This document shows, piece after piece, positions 8,648 to 13,898 of a stretch of 13,898 nt of DNA. The position numbers were made by a program, and so were the translations under genes. The notes beneath the pieces are model-generated. The model did no database searches. It was given only the letters and a program-made list of their open reading frames with translations, and had not been told where the DNA came from. This DNA comes from UBA1573 sp016794285. Its GTDB lineage: Bacteria > Pseudomonadota > Alphaproteobacteria > Micavibrionales > Micavibrionaceae. The DNA lies in contig JAEUKO010000054.1 in the NCBI GenBank assembly GCA_016794285.1, forward strand, positions 1-13,898, written 5' to 3'. The first letter of the stretch is position 1, and each line of letters opens with the position of its first letter.

Positions 8648-9436
8648 TTAAGAATCAATAATAGGACACCTCAACTGAAGTTGGGTCATTTTTAACCTAG
8701 CTAACAATACCCGGAGTTCTTTGTCACCCGAGTATAGCACTTGGCTATCGTTCTGACCACTGACGTCATAAACAAAATAGCGAGGTCTACCGACCGCAAC
8801 AGAAAACCTTGCAACGAGCAGGGGATGCCTAGTCGGAAATTCTACATCCATAACATCCTCAATATTCACACCGACCCCTAGATTGAAAATGCTCCGAAAA
8901 TCACTGTCTACATCAGAATGAATTGCCATCCTATTAGGAAGATAATTTGGATCTCTGTGCTTATATTCTTCGCAAACATCCCCCAAGTGTACCCATTGTG
9001 GCTTATCTAAAAGCTGGTATAGAGGCATATCAGTCCATTCTTCAGGTGCATCACCGACAAGCACCTCATAAGAATTTGGCCTAATAACAACCATCAGTGA
9101 GTACTTGGATTTAAGTATACTCAAAAGATCTGACGTCTGATCATCGTTATCAACCGCAAAGGTATTGGCTTTAACTGTCTGGTTCCAGCGGCGGAGAGGA
9201 TGTGCCTTTAGAAATTCAAGGCGATCTTCTGAATATGCACCCCACAAGTAAATATTTTTCGTGTGGGTTGGTTGCCCTTGTTTTTTACCAGTGACCAGAA
9301 CGACTGCAATGCTATCGGCAGAAATACCTAAGCGTATTGCCATCTCTGTTAACATACGTCGCCGATTTGTTCCCATGGATGGAAGTTTGCTACTTTTCCA
9401 CTCATCCACCAATTTCTCAATTTCTGAATTTATCAT
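8648..9436 (-). CDS. Hypothetical protein, family not recognised
   Basis: I do not recognise this 262-aa protein. It has no signal peptide and no membrane segment, and looks soluble and mixed alpha/beta. Residues 29-47 (LTEMAIRLGISADSIAVVL) have the spacing of a helix-turn-helix, but a beta-like VVLVTG follows at once, so this may be coincidence. The middle contains runs such as YSLMVVIRP and PQWVHLGDVCEEY, and the end is helical (LRVLLARLKMTQLQL). The start ATG at 9434-9436 has a possible AAGGTAG about 12 nt upstream, a long spacing. It converges on the TerC gene with only 30 nt between and no visible terminator, and diverges from the YddG-like exporter gene. A hand-counted line (9001-9060) has 26 of 60 G+C, below the core genes. 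Codon-level coherence over 262 codons with a plausible protein composition supports a real gene. The function is unknown. Confidence 0.75.
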   Translation of the reverse strand: MINSEIEKLVDEWKSSKLPSMGTNRRRMLTEMAIRLGISADSIAVVLVTGKKQGQPTHTKNIYLWGAYSEDRLEFLKAHPLRRWNQTVKANTFAVDNDDQTSDLLSILKSKYSLMVVIRPNSYEVLVGDAPEEWTDMPLYQLLDKPQWVHLGDVCEEYKHRDPNYLPNRMAIHSDVDSDFRSIFNLGVGVNIEDVMDVEFPTRHPLLVARFSVAVGRPRYFVYDVSGQNDSQVLYSGDKELRVLLARLKMTQLQLRCPIIDS

Positions 9437-9606
9437 GATAAGTACAAGCTACCTTGGGATTTAATTCTTTTATTATCCATAATATACATTATCACATCAG
9501 AGGGTAGCGTCGGGTCGATTCTATAAAGAGGTTTTTGATCAGCATTTGTAAATATATATTGTGTCACTGACTATCGCTAAAAATAAAAAGTGAATAAAAT
9601 AAACAC
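9437..9606. promoter_or_regulatory. AT-rich divergent intergenic spacer
   Basis: This 170-nt stretch separates two genes transcribed away from each other, so it should hold promoters for both. It is strongly A+T-rich, with TATA-like runs (around 9551-9560 plus strand; around 9470-9485 on the minus strand) and a TTGATC at 9535-9540. No -35/-10 pair with normal spacing stands out. The exporter start at 9607 is preceded by an A-rich leader without a clear Shine-Dalgarno. No tRNA, repeat array or short gene was seen in it. Confidence 0.4.
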
Positions 9607-10488
9607 ATGGATAGAACAGTTTACGGCATTGGAACTCTCATTGTTTGGTCTGTCTCGGCAGTCATATTGGCTTATACAGGGCCAATTCCGCCATTCCAAC
9701 TCTCGGCTCTGGTATTTCTTATAGCGGCTATAGCGCTTGCCGTTTGGTATAAGTCTCGCGGTGACCTTAGCAAATGTTTTCACATCAAGCTAAAAAGTTA
9801 TGCGCTTTTGCTTTATGGTATTGGAATTTATACGGTTTTCCTAATTTATGCATTCAAAAACATTCACCCATTTGAGGCGAATACGCTCAACTATCTTTGG
9901 CCGATATTGTTGACTATTTTTGTCTCAATCACTCACAATATCAGACCAGCATGGTATCAGCTTACAGGATTGTTGCTGGGATTTATCGGTTGCGTTATTT
10001 TATTTTACGGGCGCACTGGCGGCGAAAATATTTTTGAGAATGGCGTACAAACTGGTCATGTTATTGCAATTGTAGCAGCATTGGTCTGGGCTAGTTATTC
10101 CGCTGCTACCAAATTCGTAGACTTCAGACAATCAGCTAATTTACCAGTATTCTTAACAATCAGTCTCATTTGTCTGGTATTGCACATTTTGTTTGAGGAA
10201 ACTGTTTGGCCTAAAACTGAATGGATTTTTGTTGTGTTGATGGGGATTAGTCGTTCGACCTATCTATTCTGGGATTATGCAATGAAGGGCGAGAATGTCG
10301 AGCTTCTCTCTTCTTTTGCTTATTTCGTACCACTATTTTCAACGTTAAGCTTAACATTTTTTGGCATTTTGCCAGATAATTCAATGATTGTCTTATCGGC
10401 ATTTTTGATCGTCAGCGGCTGCCTAATGGCAAATTATAAACTCATCAGAAAACATCTCAAAAAATACAAAGGAAATCAAAGTAAATGA
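9607..10488 (+). CDS. DMT/EamA family transporter, YddG-like
   Basis: Inner-membrane exporter of the drug/metabolite transporter superfamily, 293 aa, with about ten hydrophobic segments and a basic C-terminal tail (IRKHLKKYKGNQSK) expected to be cytoplasmic. Several stretches resemble E. coli YddG, which has about the same length: NTLNYLWP near residues 96-103, ALVWASYSAATK near 158-169, and WDYAMKGENVELLSSFAYF near 222-240. YddG exports aromatic amino acids; that substrate is only a suggestion here. The gene is AT-rich (18 of 60 G+C in 10321-10380; 20 of 60 in 10141-10200), unlike the surrounding housekeeping genes, which suggests recent acquisition. The start is the first ATG after an A-rich leader lacking a Shine-Dalgarno. 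The stop codon is embedded in a hairpin. It shares a spacer with the divergent orphan gene, so the two may have arrived together. Confidence 0.9.
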   Translation: MDRTVYGIGTLIVWSVSAVILAYTGPIPPFQLSALVFLIAAIALAVWYKSRGDLSKCFHIKLKSYALLLYGIGIYTVFLIYAFKNIHPFEANTLNYLWPILLTIFVSITHNIRPAWYQLTGLLLGFIGCVILFYGRTGGENIFENGVQTGHVIAIVAALVWASYSAATKFVDFRQSANLPVFLTISLICLVLHILFEETVWPKTEWIFVVLMGISRSTYLFWDYAMKGENVELLSSFAYFVPLFSTLSLTFFGILPDNSMIVLSAFLIVSGCLMANYKLIRKHLKKYKGNQSK

Positions 10489-10516
10489 GTCACATGATCA
10501 GCTGACTCATTTACTT
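10479..10516. terminator. Hairpin between convergent genes, probable bidirectional terminator
   Basis: Perfect 14-bp inverted repeat: AAGTAAATGAGTCA at 10479-10492 and its complement TGACTCATTTACTT at 10503-10516, with a 10-nt loop that contains the palindrome TGATCA. The left arm includes the TGA stop (10486-10488) of the exporter gene. On the minus strand the stem is followed by a T-rich stretch (TGATTTCCTTTGTATTTTTT), and on the plus strand only by TCTGTG. It therefore looks like a better terminator for the minus-strand gene ending at 10535, while also able to end transcription of the exporter gene. The stem is A/T-rich, so efficiency may be modest. Confidence 0.65.
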
Positions 10517-10534
10517 CTGTGCCTTCATCGGCTA

Positions 10535-11581
10535 CTAAATTTCTAATTTTTGGTGCAAGGCCGCTAAAACATCATCCTTGGCGCGAACAACTCTCCCGGG
10601 AACAGGAGACATGGTGATCTCACCGCTTGTAAGTTGGCGATGCATTTCGTCCAGAGGACGCAGTACCCATTTCCTCATTAAAAGGTCACCTTTTTGGTTC
10701 TTTTCGCCATCAAGAAGACAGATAACATCGGAACTAGAGACAAAAGGCAGATCAACAACCGTGATAGCATCAACGACATTAACATCCATTTGATCTGGTG
10801 AGTGACCAAACACACGGTCTTCCAACACGTTATCACCAAAGGGAGTCCGCTCAACAATCGCCTCGGTAAGAGAGGGCACGCTCAAACAAGGCGTACACAT
10901 TTCAAAGTGATTGGTCAAAGAAATTTGGTGGCCGTTTGCTTCCAAAATACCTGAAAATCTATCACGACGCGTTTCTAAAATAGCTTGCTTTTGTTGAGGG
11001 CCTACACCCTGATACAGTTCTGGAATGATATGAAGAGCCGTAGGCTTTCCTGCCAAACGAATGACAATAAATAGCTCTTCATTAAGCTCGCGCAGAGCAG
11101 TCGTGGTAAGGTCGCCTGTTGAGCTTCCAGCCGCACGAGAGTAAGCCCCCGGGTTGACAGCTCCCGCATCTGTTTGTTTCGGAGCCGTTCTTTCAACCGA
11201 AGCGTAAAAAACACCGTCAGAGAGGCGAAACAAGACATTCGTCCCGCACCCAACTGTGCATAGGTTTGCCAAGTCTTGATTGCTTTCAACACCAAAATCT
11301 TTGCGAGCGCGGGCCAAAATTTCTTCTGGGGCATTCGGATCTTGGAGTTTCATGAATTCGGATTTGAGCCATGCCTGATACTTATCGGGTTTTGACATCA
11401 CAACTCCGGCGCGGCTCTCAAGGAACTCCAGCAACCGACGGCCTTGGCCATCTACACCCAGCAAGTAGTGGGCGGCGAAGGAGTAAGGAACCCGACCAGC
11501 AATAACATCACGATTAACTAGAAGAGGCAGCCCTTCCAGTGCTTCTTTTGGCTGTGAAGCAGAAACGACAAGAGATTCCAT
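10535..11581 (-). CDS. Nudix-like protein with a divergent Nudix box
   Basis: 348 aa, not matched to a named family. Residues 164-170 read RELNEEL (bases 11072-11092), the core of a Nudix box with the metal-binding glutamates. It lies downstream of beta-strand-like TVGCGTNVLFRL (109-120) and a glycine-rich turn (PGAYSRAAGSSTGD, 144-157), where Nudix enzymes have the loop leading into the box. The upstream Glu expected 8 residues before the Arg is Gly, with an Asp at -7, so the box is degenerate. If active, the enzyme would cleave a nucleoside-diphosphate-linked substrate. Two cysteine pairs, C108/C112 and C229/C232 (CTPC), could bind metal. About 105 residues precede the Nudix-like part, and roughly 110 (from about residue 236) follow it. 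The start has an ideal Shine-Dalgarno. Base composition equals the core genes (37 of 60 G+C at 11101-11160). It is divergent from phoH and convergent with the exporter gene. Confidence 0.8.
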   Translation of the reverse strand: MESLVVSASQPKEALEGLPLLVNRDVIAGRVPYSFAAHYLLGVDGQGRRLLEFLESRAGVVMSKPDKYQAWLKSEFMKLQDPNAPEEILARARKDFGVESNQDLANLCTVGCGTNVLFRLSDGVFYASVERTAPKQTDAGAVNPGAYSRAAGSSTGDLTTTALRELNEELFIVIRLAGKPTALHIIPELYQGVGPQQKQAILETRRDRFSGILEANGHQISLTNHFEMCTPCLSVPSLTEAIVERTPFGDNVLEDRVFGHSPDQMDVNVVDAITVVDLPFVSSSDVICLLDGEKNQKGDLLMRKWVLRPLDEMHRQLTSGEITMSPVPGRVVRAKDDVLAALHQKLEI

Positions 11582-11587
11582 TAATTT

Positions 11588-11595
11588 ACCTCCTT
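11588..11595 (-). promoter_or_regulatory. Consensus Shine-Dalgarno of the Nudix-like gene
   Basis: On the minus strand AAGGAGGT lies 6 nt before the ATG at 11581. It is a full match to the anti-16S sequence at ideal spacing. It fixes the start of the 348-aa protein and predicts efficient translation. Confidence 0.85.
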
Positions 11596-11619
11596 AATCT
11601 GTGTGCAACAAACTTGTAT

Positions 11620-11654
11620 TTGACAGAAGTATAGCCGCTACCGCTCTCTGTCAA
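11620..11654. repeat. Inverted repeat overlapping the promoter, possible operator
   Basis: TTGACAGA at 11620-11627 and its exact complement TCTGTCAA at 11647-11654, separated by 19 nt. The right arm is the -35 box of the minus-strand promoter, and the left arm falls at the expected transcription start. This geometry would suit a dimeric or tetrameric repressor. An 8-bp inverted repeat can occur by chance in a 141-nt spacer, so the operator role is inference. Confidence 0.4.
11628..11654 (-). promoter_or_regulatory. Probable sigma-70 promoter of the Nudix-like gene
   Basis: Read on the minus strand, a perfect -35 TTGACA (11649-11654) is followed after 15 nt by TATACT (11628-11633), one mismatch from TATAAT. 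The spacer is shorter than the preferred 17 nt, which could make the promoter weak or dependent on an activator. Transcription would begin near 11620 and give a leader of about 40 nt that contains the Shine-Dalgarno at 11588-11595. Confidence 0.55.
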
Positions 11655-11712
11655 GACGTATTTTCCAACTTTAATTCCCTGTTATCCTTTTTCCTGTTTC
11701 ATGGTAAGATAT

Positions 11713-11717
11713 AAGGA
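11713..11717 (+). promoter_or_regulatory. Shine-Dalgarno supporting the TTG start of phoH
   Basis: AAGGA lies 5 nt before TTG at 11723. In this frame a TAA stop sits at 11705-11707, and no ATG or GTG lies between it and the conserved PhoH N-terminal region, so TTG is the best start. A second AGGAG at 11732-11736 lies inside the coding sequence, but only ATC follows at the right distance. Confidence 0.6.
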
Positions 11718-11722
11718 CAATA

Positions 11723-12718
11723 TTGTTTTTCAGGAGAATCGACATCCCCACCCTTCAGTTTGACAATCTGTCTGCGCTGCCTCTGCTTTACGGGGAGCAC
11801 AACGCCAATATCAATTACCTCGAAAAAACCCTTGGGATTCGCATTCTAGATCGCGGAAATACGCTCAATCTGTCTGGAGATGAAGCTGCCGTAGCTCTGG
11901 CGGAAACGGTTCTCCACCGACTTTGGGGCCGTGCCCAGAAAAATTATGATATTTCAATTGCCGATGTCGATGCCGCCATTCATTTTGGACGAAAGGAGTC
12001 CTCTGTGACGACTGAAAAATCAAGCCCTGCTGGATCAAATGCAAATGATGAAGCGGTTCAAGACCAAGCCGCTATACAGATAAAACGCCGGAGCTTGATG
12101 CCGCGCACACGCAACCAAGCCAAGTATGTTGAGGCTTTGCGCAAAAAGGAAATGGTTTTCGGCATTGGCCCTGCAGGAACAGGGAAAACCTATCTGGCTG
12201 TCGCTGTTGGTGTCGAGATGTACGAAAAACAGATGATTGAACGTCTGATTTTCTGTCGCCCTGCGGTTGAAGCTGGTGAAAAACTAGGGTTTCTCCCCGG
12301 GGATATGCGGGAAAAGATAGACCCCTATTTGCGCCCAATCTACGATGCGCTGTATGACTTTCTGGGAGCCGAGCGGGTTGAAAAGATGTTGGAGCGCGGC
12401 GAAATTGAAATTGCCCCTCTTGCCTTTATGCGCGGGAGAACCCTCTCTCATGCCTATGTCCTGCTGGATGAGGCGCAGAATACGACCTCTGCTCAAATGA
12501 AAATGTTTCTAAGCCGGATGGGAGAAGGTAGCCGCATGGTGGTCACGGGCGACCCCAGTCAAACCGACCTTCTGGATGGACAAATTTCAGGCCTGCGTGA
12601 AGCTGTCCATATTTTGCAAGACGTGGAAGAAATTTCCTTCATCGAATTTCAAAATGCGGATGTTGTCCGCCATAAATTGGTTGGAAAAATCCTTCAAGCT
12701 TACGATGACAGCAAGTAG
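11723..12718 (+). CDS. phoH: PhoH family protein (PhoL-type NTPase)
   Basis: Cytoplasmic P-loop ATPase. The family is linked to RNA metabolism and ribosome maturation through its constant association with YbeY, but the biochemical role is not settled. Of 331 aa, the N-terminal about 130 residues form the KH-like/variable region (FDNLSALPLLYGEHNANI onward). The PhoH core then begins with PRTRNQAKYVEAL. Walker A is GPAGTGKT at residues 149-156 and Walker B is VLLDEAQN with Asp249-Glu250. VVTGDPSQTDLL follows. The TTG start is supported by AAGGA 5 nt upstream, and the length is in the family range. The ybeY gene begins 8 nt after the stop, so the two are cotranscribed. In many alphaproteobacteria miaB precedes phoH; here the Nudix-like gene stands divergently instead. 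A promoter must lie in 11582-11722, but I see only a weak candidate (TAAGAT at 11705). Confidence 0.95.
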   Translation: MFFRRIDIPTLQFDNLSALPLLYGEHNANINYLEKTLGIRILDRGNTLNLSGDEAAVALAETVLHRLWGRAQKNYDISIADVDAAIHFGRKESSVTTEKSSPAGSNANDEAVQDQAAIQIKRRSLMPRTRNQAKYVEALRKKEMVFGIGPAGTGKTYLAVAVGVEMYEKQMIERLIFCRPAVEAGEKLGFLPGDMREKIDPYLRPIYDALYDFLGAERVEKMLERGEIEIAPLAFMRGRTLSHAYVLLDEAQNTTSAQMKMFLSRMGEGSRMVVTGDPSQTDLLDGQISGLREAVHILQDVEEISFIEFQNADVVRHKLVGKILQAYDDSK

Positions 12719-12726
12719 CCTCTGCC

Positions 12727-13227
12727 ATGCCTGCTGCTAGTACTGTTGTTGTTGATGTCCTTTTTGACTCCCCCGAATGGGCAAAGGCGCGTCTTTCGGC
12801 AAGAAAGACTGTCCCTGATCTTCTTGCTTTTGCATGGAATCTTGTTCCCAAGCGGCCTGCCAAGGTTTGGCCAGAAGTGACCGTTACCCTTACAAACGAT
12901 GCGGCAATCCGTATTCTCAATCGGGACCATCGCGGCAAAAACAAACCGACCAACGTACTCTCTTTTCCCCTTTGGAACTCCATGTCTGCCCTCCCCTGTG
13001 TGGGGGAAGCGGTTCCCATTGGGGATATTGTGATTGCCTTTGAAACGATCAAGCGCGAATCAATAGAGCAGGGCAAGCCTCTCAAAGATCATTTTTCCCA
13101 TATGCTTATTCACGGCTTTCTCCACCTTCTTGGCTATGACCATATTAAGAATGAGGAAGCCGAGATTATGGAAGCTCTGGAGACAAAAATTCTCGGGAAA
13201 CTAGGTATTAAAAACCCTTACACCTGA
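12727..13227 (+). CDS. ybeY: rRNA maturation RNase / endoribonuclease YbeY
   Basis: Zinc-dependent protein needed for 16S rRNA 3'-end maturation and 70S ribosome quality control. It has 166 aa. The UPF0054 signature HGFLHLLGYDH spans residues 129-139, with the three zinc-binding histidines 129, 133 and 139. Upstream, TNDAAIRILNRDHRGKNKPT and NVLSFP are also typical. The alphaproteobacterial insert between NVLSFP and GDIVIA is present (LWNSMSALPCVGEAVPI). The start ATG lies 8 nt after phoH without a clear Shine-Dalgarno, so coupling is likely. A CorC-like gene follows 25 nt later. The assignment is secure. Confidence 0.96.
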   Translation: MPAASTVVVDVLFDSPEWAKARLSARKTVPDLLAFAWNLVPKRPAKVWPEVTVTLTNDAAIRILNRDHRGKNKPTNVLSFPLWNSMSALPCVGEAVPIGDIVIAFETIKRESIEQGKPLKDHFSHMLIHGFLHLLGYDHIKNEEAEIMEALETKILGKLGIKNPYT

Positions 13228-13252
13228 CTTTTGCTTATGCTAAAACCCCTTT

Positions 13253-13898
13253 ATGTCTGATACCGAACATCATCACGAACAGGCGCGTAAACTGCGCGAT
13301 TTTTCAGGGGTTGCTCACTGGCTTAAAAGCCTGTTGAACCGCAAGCCCGAAAGCGAAGACGAGGAAGAATCTCTGCGAGGGGCTTTGGAGGAGTATATTG
13401 ACGTTCTCTCCGCCCAGCAGCAACCAGAAGATGAAGAAACGGCAGCAAGTCAGGAACGAACCTTGCTCAGCAATGTTCTTGACCTGCGTCATACGACCGT
13501 CGCCAATATTATGGTTCCGCGTGCCGATATTGTTGCTCTGGATGTTGCCACGCCACCAGACCAGTTTGTAGCAGTGCTTGTCGAAAAACACCACAGCCGC
13601 GTTCCCCTCTATCGTGAATCGCTCGATGATATTGTCGGGATTGTTCACATCAAGGATGTTCTTGCTATCTTGGCGCAAGGAAAGACCTTGGTTGTTGAAG
13701 ATCTTATCCGCGAAGCCCCTGTTGTTTCCCCTTCGCTTCCTGTCATGCAAGCTTTGGTTATGATGAGGGAAACGCGCCAACACCTTCTGTTCGTGGTTGA
13801 CGAATATGGAGGAATTGACGGGCTGGTTACCATTGGTGATGTTGTCGCCGCGATTATTGGTGAGGTTCAAGACGAGTACGAACAAGATGAAATTCAGG
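13253..13898 (+). CDS. HlyC/CorC family CBS-domain protein (3'-truncated by window end)
   Basis: The frame is open to the end of the window (215 codons, no stop). It starts with ATG at 13253 (MSDTEHHHEQARKL). There is no DUF21 membrane domain. The N-terminus is soluble and acidic (RKPESEDEEESLRGALEEYI). A CBS pair follows from about residue 80: NIMVPRADIVAL, then VPLYRESLDDIVGIVHIKDVL, then LFVVDEYGGIDGLVT. The CorC_HlyC C-terminal domain must lie outside. This architecture is the CorC / TlyC type that lies after phoH-ybeY in many proteobacteria, usually followed by lnt. CorC is implicated in Mg2+/Co2+ handling in enterobacteria; the 'hemolysin' label of relatives is historical. It is 25 nt from ybeY, with no visible Shine-Dalgarno, and probably belongs to the same operon. 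Confidence 0.93.
   Translation, partial: MSDTEHHHEQARKLRDFSGVAHWLKSLLNRKPESEDEEESLRGALEEYIDVLSAQQQPEDEETAASQERTLLSNVLDLRHTTVANIMVPRADIVALDVATPPDQFVAVLVEKHHSRVPLYRESLDDIVGIVHIKDVLAILAQGKTLVVEDLIREAPVVSPSLPVMQALVMMRETRQHLLFVVDEYGGIDGLVTIGDVVAAIIGEVQDEYEQDEIQ

Noticed and set aside
8618..10534. The two-gene insert as a defence island, prophage remnant or integrated element
   Set aside because: There is no nuclease, methylase, toxin, integrase, transposase or flanking repeat. Only an unknown protein and an amino-acid-exporter-like protein are present.
11620..11625. A plus-strand TTGACA as the -35 box of a phoH promoter
   Set aside because: No acceptable -10 hexamer occurs 15-19 nt downstream. 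It is better explained as one arm of the inverted repeat.
11701..11763. A 20-codon leader peptide upstream of phoH as a firm feature
   Set aside because: It has an ATG and a stop but no Shine-Dalgarno and no regulatory codon run, so it is kept only as a low-interest observation.
13304..13885. A 193-codon minus-strand open frame near the right end
   Set aside because: The opposite strand encodes an unmistakable CBS-pair protein open to the window end. The minus-strand translation is Asn/His-rich with no family signal.

Overview
The window reads as a chromosomal segment of an alphaproteobacterium whose base composition is moderate for that class. The evidence is gene order. The run PBP5-type D,D-carboxypeptidase, tmk, holB, metG, tatD, MBL-fold hydrolase is a familiar alphaproteobacterial cluster. 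So is phoH, ybeY, CorC-like CBS protein at the right end. The HolB without zinc-module cysteines and the MetRS without a CxxC zinc knuckle also fit this group. I cannot name the genus from sequence alone.

Left region (1-6986, + strand): seven genes with overlapping or nearly touching ends, which looks like one operon. They cover peptidoglycan trimming (5'-truncated carboxypeptidase), dTMP phosphorylation (tmk), the clamp-loader delta-prime subunit (holB), methionyl-tRNA synthesis (metG), a TatD nuclease, a PhnP-like metallo-beta-lactamase-fold hydrolase, and queuosine tRNA modification (queA). After a 62-nt gap comes a TerC + CBS + CorC_HlyC membrane protein of the YoaE/YegH type (7049-8617).

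Middle region (8618-11722): this part looks accessory. A 262-aa protein of unknown family lies on the minus strand. It is divergent from a YddG-like DMT exporter on the plus strand, across an AT-rich spacer. The exporter gene is clearly AT-richer than its neighbours (18 of 60 G+C in one hand-counted line, 10321-10380, against 35 of 60 in a phoH line, 12541-12600), so it was probably acquired horizontally. A 14-bp perfect hairpin separates it from a convergent 348-aa minus-strand gene. That gene's product carries a degenerate Nudix box (RELNEEL) and two cysteine pairs. It has a textbook Shine-Dalgarno, and a likely promoter with an overlapping inverted repeat lies in the 141-nt spacer shared with phoH. 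Its composition matches the core genes.

Right region (11723-13898, + strand): phoH (TTG start), ybeY and the beginning of a CorC/HlyC-type CBS-domain protein, cut by the window end. This is the conserved RNA-maturation cluster. No rRNA, tRNA, CRISPR array, transposase or integrase was seen, and no stretch longer than 300 nt lacks a gene. I found no clear-cut new defence or mobile system. The best candidates for something undescribed are the 262-aa orphan, the divergent Nudix-like protein, and the control region between that gene and phoH.
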